Origin: Candidatus Viadribacter manganicus
Lineage (GTDB): Bacteria > Pseudomonadota > Alphaproteobacteria > Caulobacterales > Aquidulcibacteraceae
NCBI RefSeq assembly: GCF_001679665.1
Contig: NZ_CP013244.1
Span: 1,116,001 to 1,180,000 of the forward strand
Reading direction: 5' to 3'
Length of the DNA: 64,000 bases
Shown: one piece after another, positions 62,943 through 64,000 of the stretch
Position numbering within the stretch: the first letter of the stretch is position 1
Layout of the letters: each line of letters opens with the position of its first letter
Position numbers and translations under genes: made by a program
Notes under the pieces: model-generated
What the model saw: only the letters and a program-made list of their open reading frames with translations
Told to the model about the DNA's origin: nothing
The model's database searches: none

Positions 62943-63323
62943 GTGAATTTGAAAGCTATTCTTGCAGGCGCATTGGTCATGGTGGCGGCATGCGCAACGC
63001 CCGCTGGGGCGTGGACGCAAATCGGCGCCCGCGACGTGCGCGACCGAACCGATCGTGACGTGATCGTCGTCGAGGGTCCGCGCCAATTCGAGCGGATCAA
63101 GCTCTGCGTCTATCGCAACCCAGTGCATTTCTACGATGTCGACGTGTTCTATCGAAACGGCGGCCACCAAGACGTTTCAGTGCGCGCCCGCATAAACCCA
63201 GGCGAATGCACGCGCGTCATCGATCTTAACGGCGACGATCGCAACATCACGCGCGTTGCGCTCGTCTACGAAGAGACCAGCTTCCGCCGCCGTTCGGCGA
63301 CGGTGCGCCTGTTCGCGGAGTAA
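62943..63323 (+). CDS. Small exported DUF2541-like protein
   Basis: A 126-residue periplasmic protein with a signal peptide ending at PAGAWT. The pattern WTQIGARDVRDRTDRDVIVV, then IKLCVYRNPVHFYDVDVFYR and a C-terminal beta stretch resembles DUF2541 proteins such as YaaI of E. coli. A Cys pair (LCVY and GECTR) may form a disulfide. GGGAGGCGA lies before the ATG. Function unknown. Confidence 0.75.
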   Translation: MNLKAILAGALVMVAACATPAGAWTQIGARDVRDRTDRDVIVVEGPRQFERIKLCVYRNPVHFYDVDVFYRNGGHQDVSVRARINPGECTRVIDLNGDDRNITRVALVYEETSFRRRSATVRLFAE

Positions 63324-63329
63324 CCTAGC

Positions 63330-63839
63330 TTAAGGGACGATGGCATCCGCGTTCGGGGCCGCCGCGATCTGGCGCAAATCCCAGCCTTCGCCGCGGATGT
63401 TGTCGACCTTCCAGCGATCATCTTCCCAGATGAGATCGTAGACGATGTCGGTGCGCGCGCCGGCGTTGTTGAAGCTCGCGCGCACGACGGCGTGGCTCCC
63501 TTCGGAAATCGCTTCGTTCTGCACATTGAGATCGCTGAGCTGATAGTCTTGCGCACCGATCACAGGATCGAAGTCGAGGATCGGTTCATTGATCTGTTCG
63601 GAACGCCGCGTCATCGCTTCCAGCAAGGTCCAAAGACTGTTCGACCATGGCGCTTGCTCGCGGAAATCGGGGAACTGCGCATCCGGCGTCATGTAGCGAT
63701 CATAGAGCGGGCGAAGAACGCCTGCCGGATCGGTCACGGCGCGGGCGCGGCCGGCGGTTTCGGTATTTTCGGCTGCGGGCGGCGTGCAAGCGGCCAACGC
63801 GGCCGCGCTCAATGCCAGAACCAATTCACGTCGACGCAT
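63330..63839 (-). CDS. Lipoprotein of unknown function (DUF3828-like)
   Basis: A 169-residue protein with lipobox LAAC (MRRRELVLALSAAALAACTP). The mature part has VLRPLYDRYM, then DPVIGAQDYQLSDLNVQ and a C-terminal DIVYDLIWEDDRWKVDNIRG. That last stretch (V.y.l..ddgrWkIdDI) is like DUF3828 or NTF2-like domains. Convergent with the DUF2541 gene, six bases between stops. Confidence 0.75.
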   Translation of the reverse strand: MRRRELVLALSAAALAACTPPAAENTETAGRARAVTDPAGVLRPLYDRYMTPDAQFPDFREQAPWSNSLWTLLEAMTRRSEQINEPILDFDPVIGAQDYQLSDLNVQNEAISEGSHAVVRASFNNAGARTDIVYDLIWEDDRWKVDNIRGEGWDLRQIAAAPNADAIVP

Positions 63840-63892
63840 CCCCGCCTCCTATTTCGGCGGAACTAAGCGCAAAGCCACGCATGGCGCTAGAA

Positions 63893-64000
63893 CTAACTGC
63901 GCACCCAGCCCACGGCAGGATCGTTGAAGTCAACAACGTCGCCGAGTTCGTAGACGTTGCGATAGCCGTAGCCGTAAAGATTGATGAAGGTCTGAATATT
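63893..64000 (-). CDS. Unidentified protein, C-terminal end only
   Basis: The last 35 codons of a minus-strand gene that starts beyond the window. The end reads NIQTFINLYGYGYRNVYELG followed by DVVDFNDPAVGWVRS and a stop. The codon use is like that of its neighbours. GYRNVYEL has a loose likeness to the end of rhodanese domains, but no call is made. Confidence 0.5.
   Translation of the reverse strand, partial: NIQTFINLYGYGYRNVYELGDVVDFNDPAVGWVRS

Noticed and set aside
1-64000. tRNA, rRNA, insertion sequence, prophage or CRISPR array
   Set aside because: No cloverleaf-like segment, transposase motif, phage gene or regular spaced repeat was found by eye; xerD is a core recombinase and not evidence for a mobile element.

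Overview
The window comes from a GC-rich Gram-negative chromosome. Several features point to an alphaproteobacterium related to the Caulobacterales/Hyphomonadales: a ChpT-type histidine phosphotransferase, an EipA (DUF1134) envelope protein, an aroK-aroB-CNNM gene string with xerD nearby, a large TonB-dependent receptor, and AUA/TTG/GTG starts behind good Shine-Dalgarno sites. No rRNA, tRNA, CRISPR array, prophage or insertion sequence was found. Most of it reads as core and envelope chromosome, not a mobile island.

Layout. 1-4.6 kb: a cut-off double ABC ATPase for peptide uptake, an iron-type alcohol dehydrogenase, a small protein, an AraC regulator and an alpha/beta hydrolase. 4.6-10.8 kb: a lipoprotein subtilase with a stand-alone propeptide-like partner, a repeat protein and a TonB receptor. 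10.9-15.7 kb: a serine hydrolase, response regulator and histidine kinase operon, divergent from an exported EF-hand/coiled-coil protein. 15.7-16.6 kb: three tandem, separately terminated 30-codon genes for near-identical exported hydrophobic peptides. 16.6-23.8 kb: PBP1C and a thioester alpha-2-macroglobulin. 24-30.7 kb: acyl-CoA synthetase, DUF2188 protein, PLP decarboxylase, a wrecked dps gene, epoxide hydrolase-like protein and a Kef-type antiporter. 30.8-34.9 kb: chpT, a CheY-like receiver, cheR and a hybrid kinase. 35-44.7 kb: MFS transporter, CNNM/CorC protein, aroB, aroK, an exported alanine-rich protein with a small membrane partner, xerD, and small envelope proteins. 44.8-53 kb: malyl-CoA lyase type enzyme, accA, eipA, an exported beta-propeller protein, a potassium channel, a guanidinium exporter behind a guanidine-II riboswitch, and a patatin lipoprotein. 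53-59 kb: pheT, pheS, rplT, rpmI and infC, the last with an AUA start. 59-64 kb: two glycosyltransferases and several small exported proteins.

How the genes work together. The strongest theme is the cell envelope: peptidoglycan synthesis (PBP1C) with a protease trap (A2M), EipA, lipoproteins, a surface-type protease, and LPS-type glycosyltransferases. A second theme is signalling: ChpT, a CheY-like receiver, CheR and two kinases. The most novel-looking item is the triplicated peptide locus at 15.8-16.6 kb. It could encode secreted decapeptide signals or small hydrophobic type I toxin-like peptides, and the sequence alone does not decide between them. Other notable points are the mini-ykkC (guanidine-II) element, the AUA start of infC, the internally deleted dps, and the propeptide-like gene beside the subtilase.
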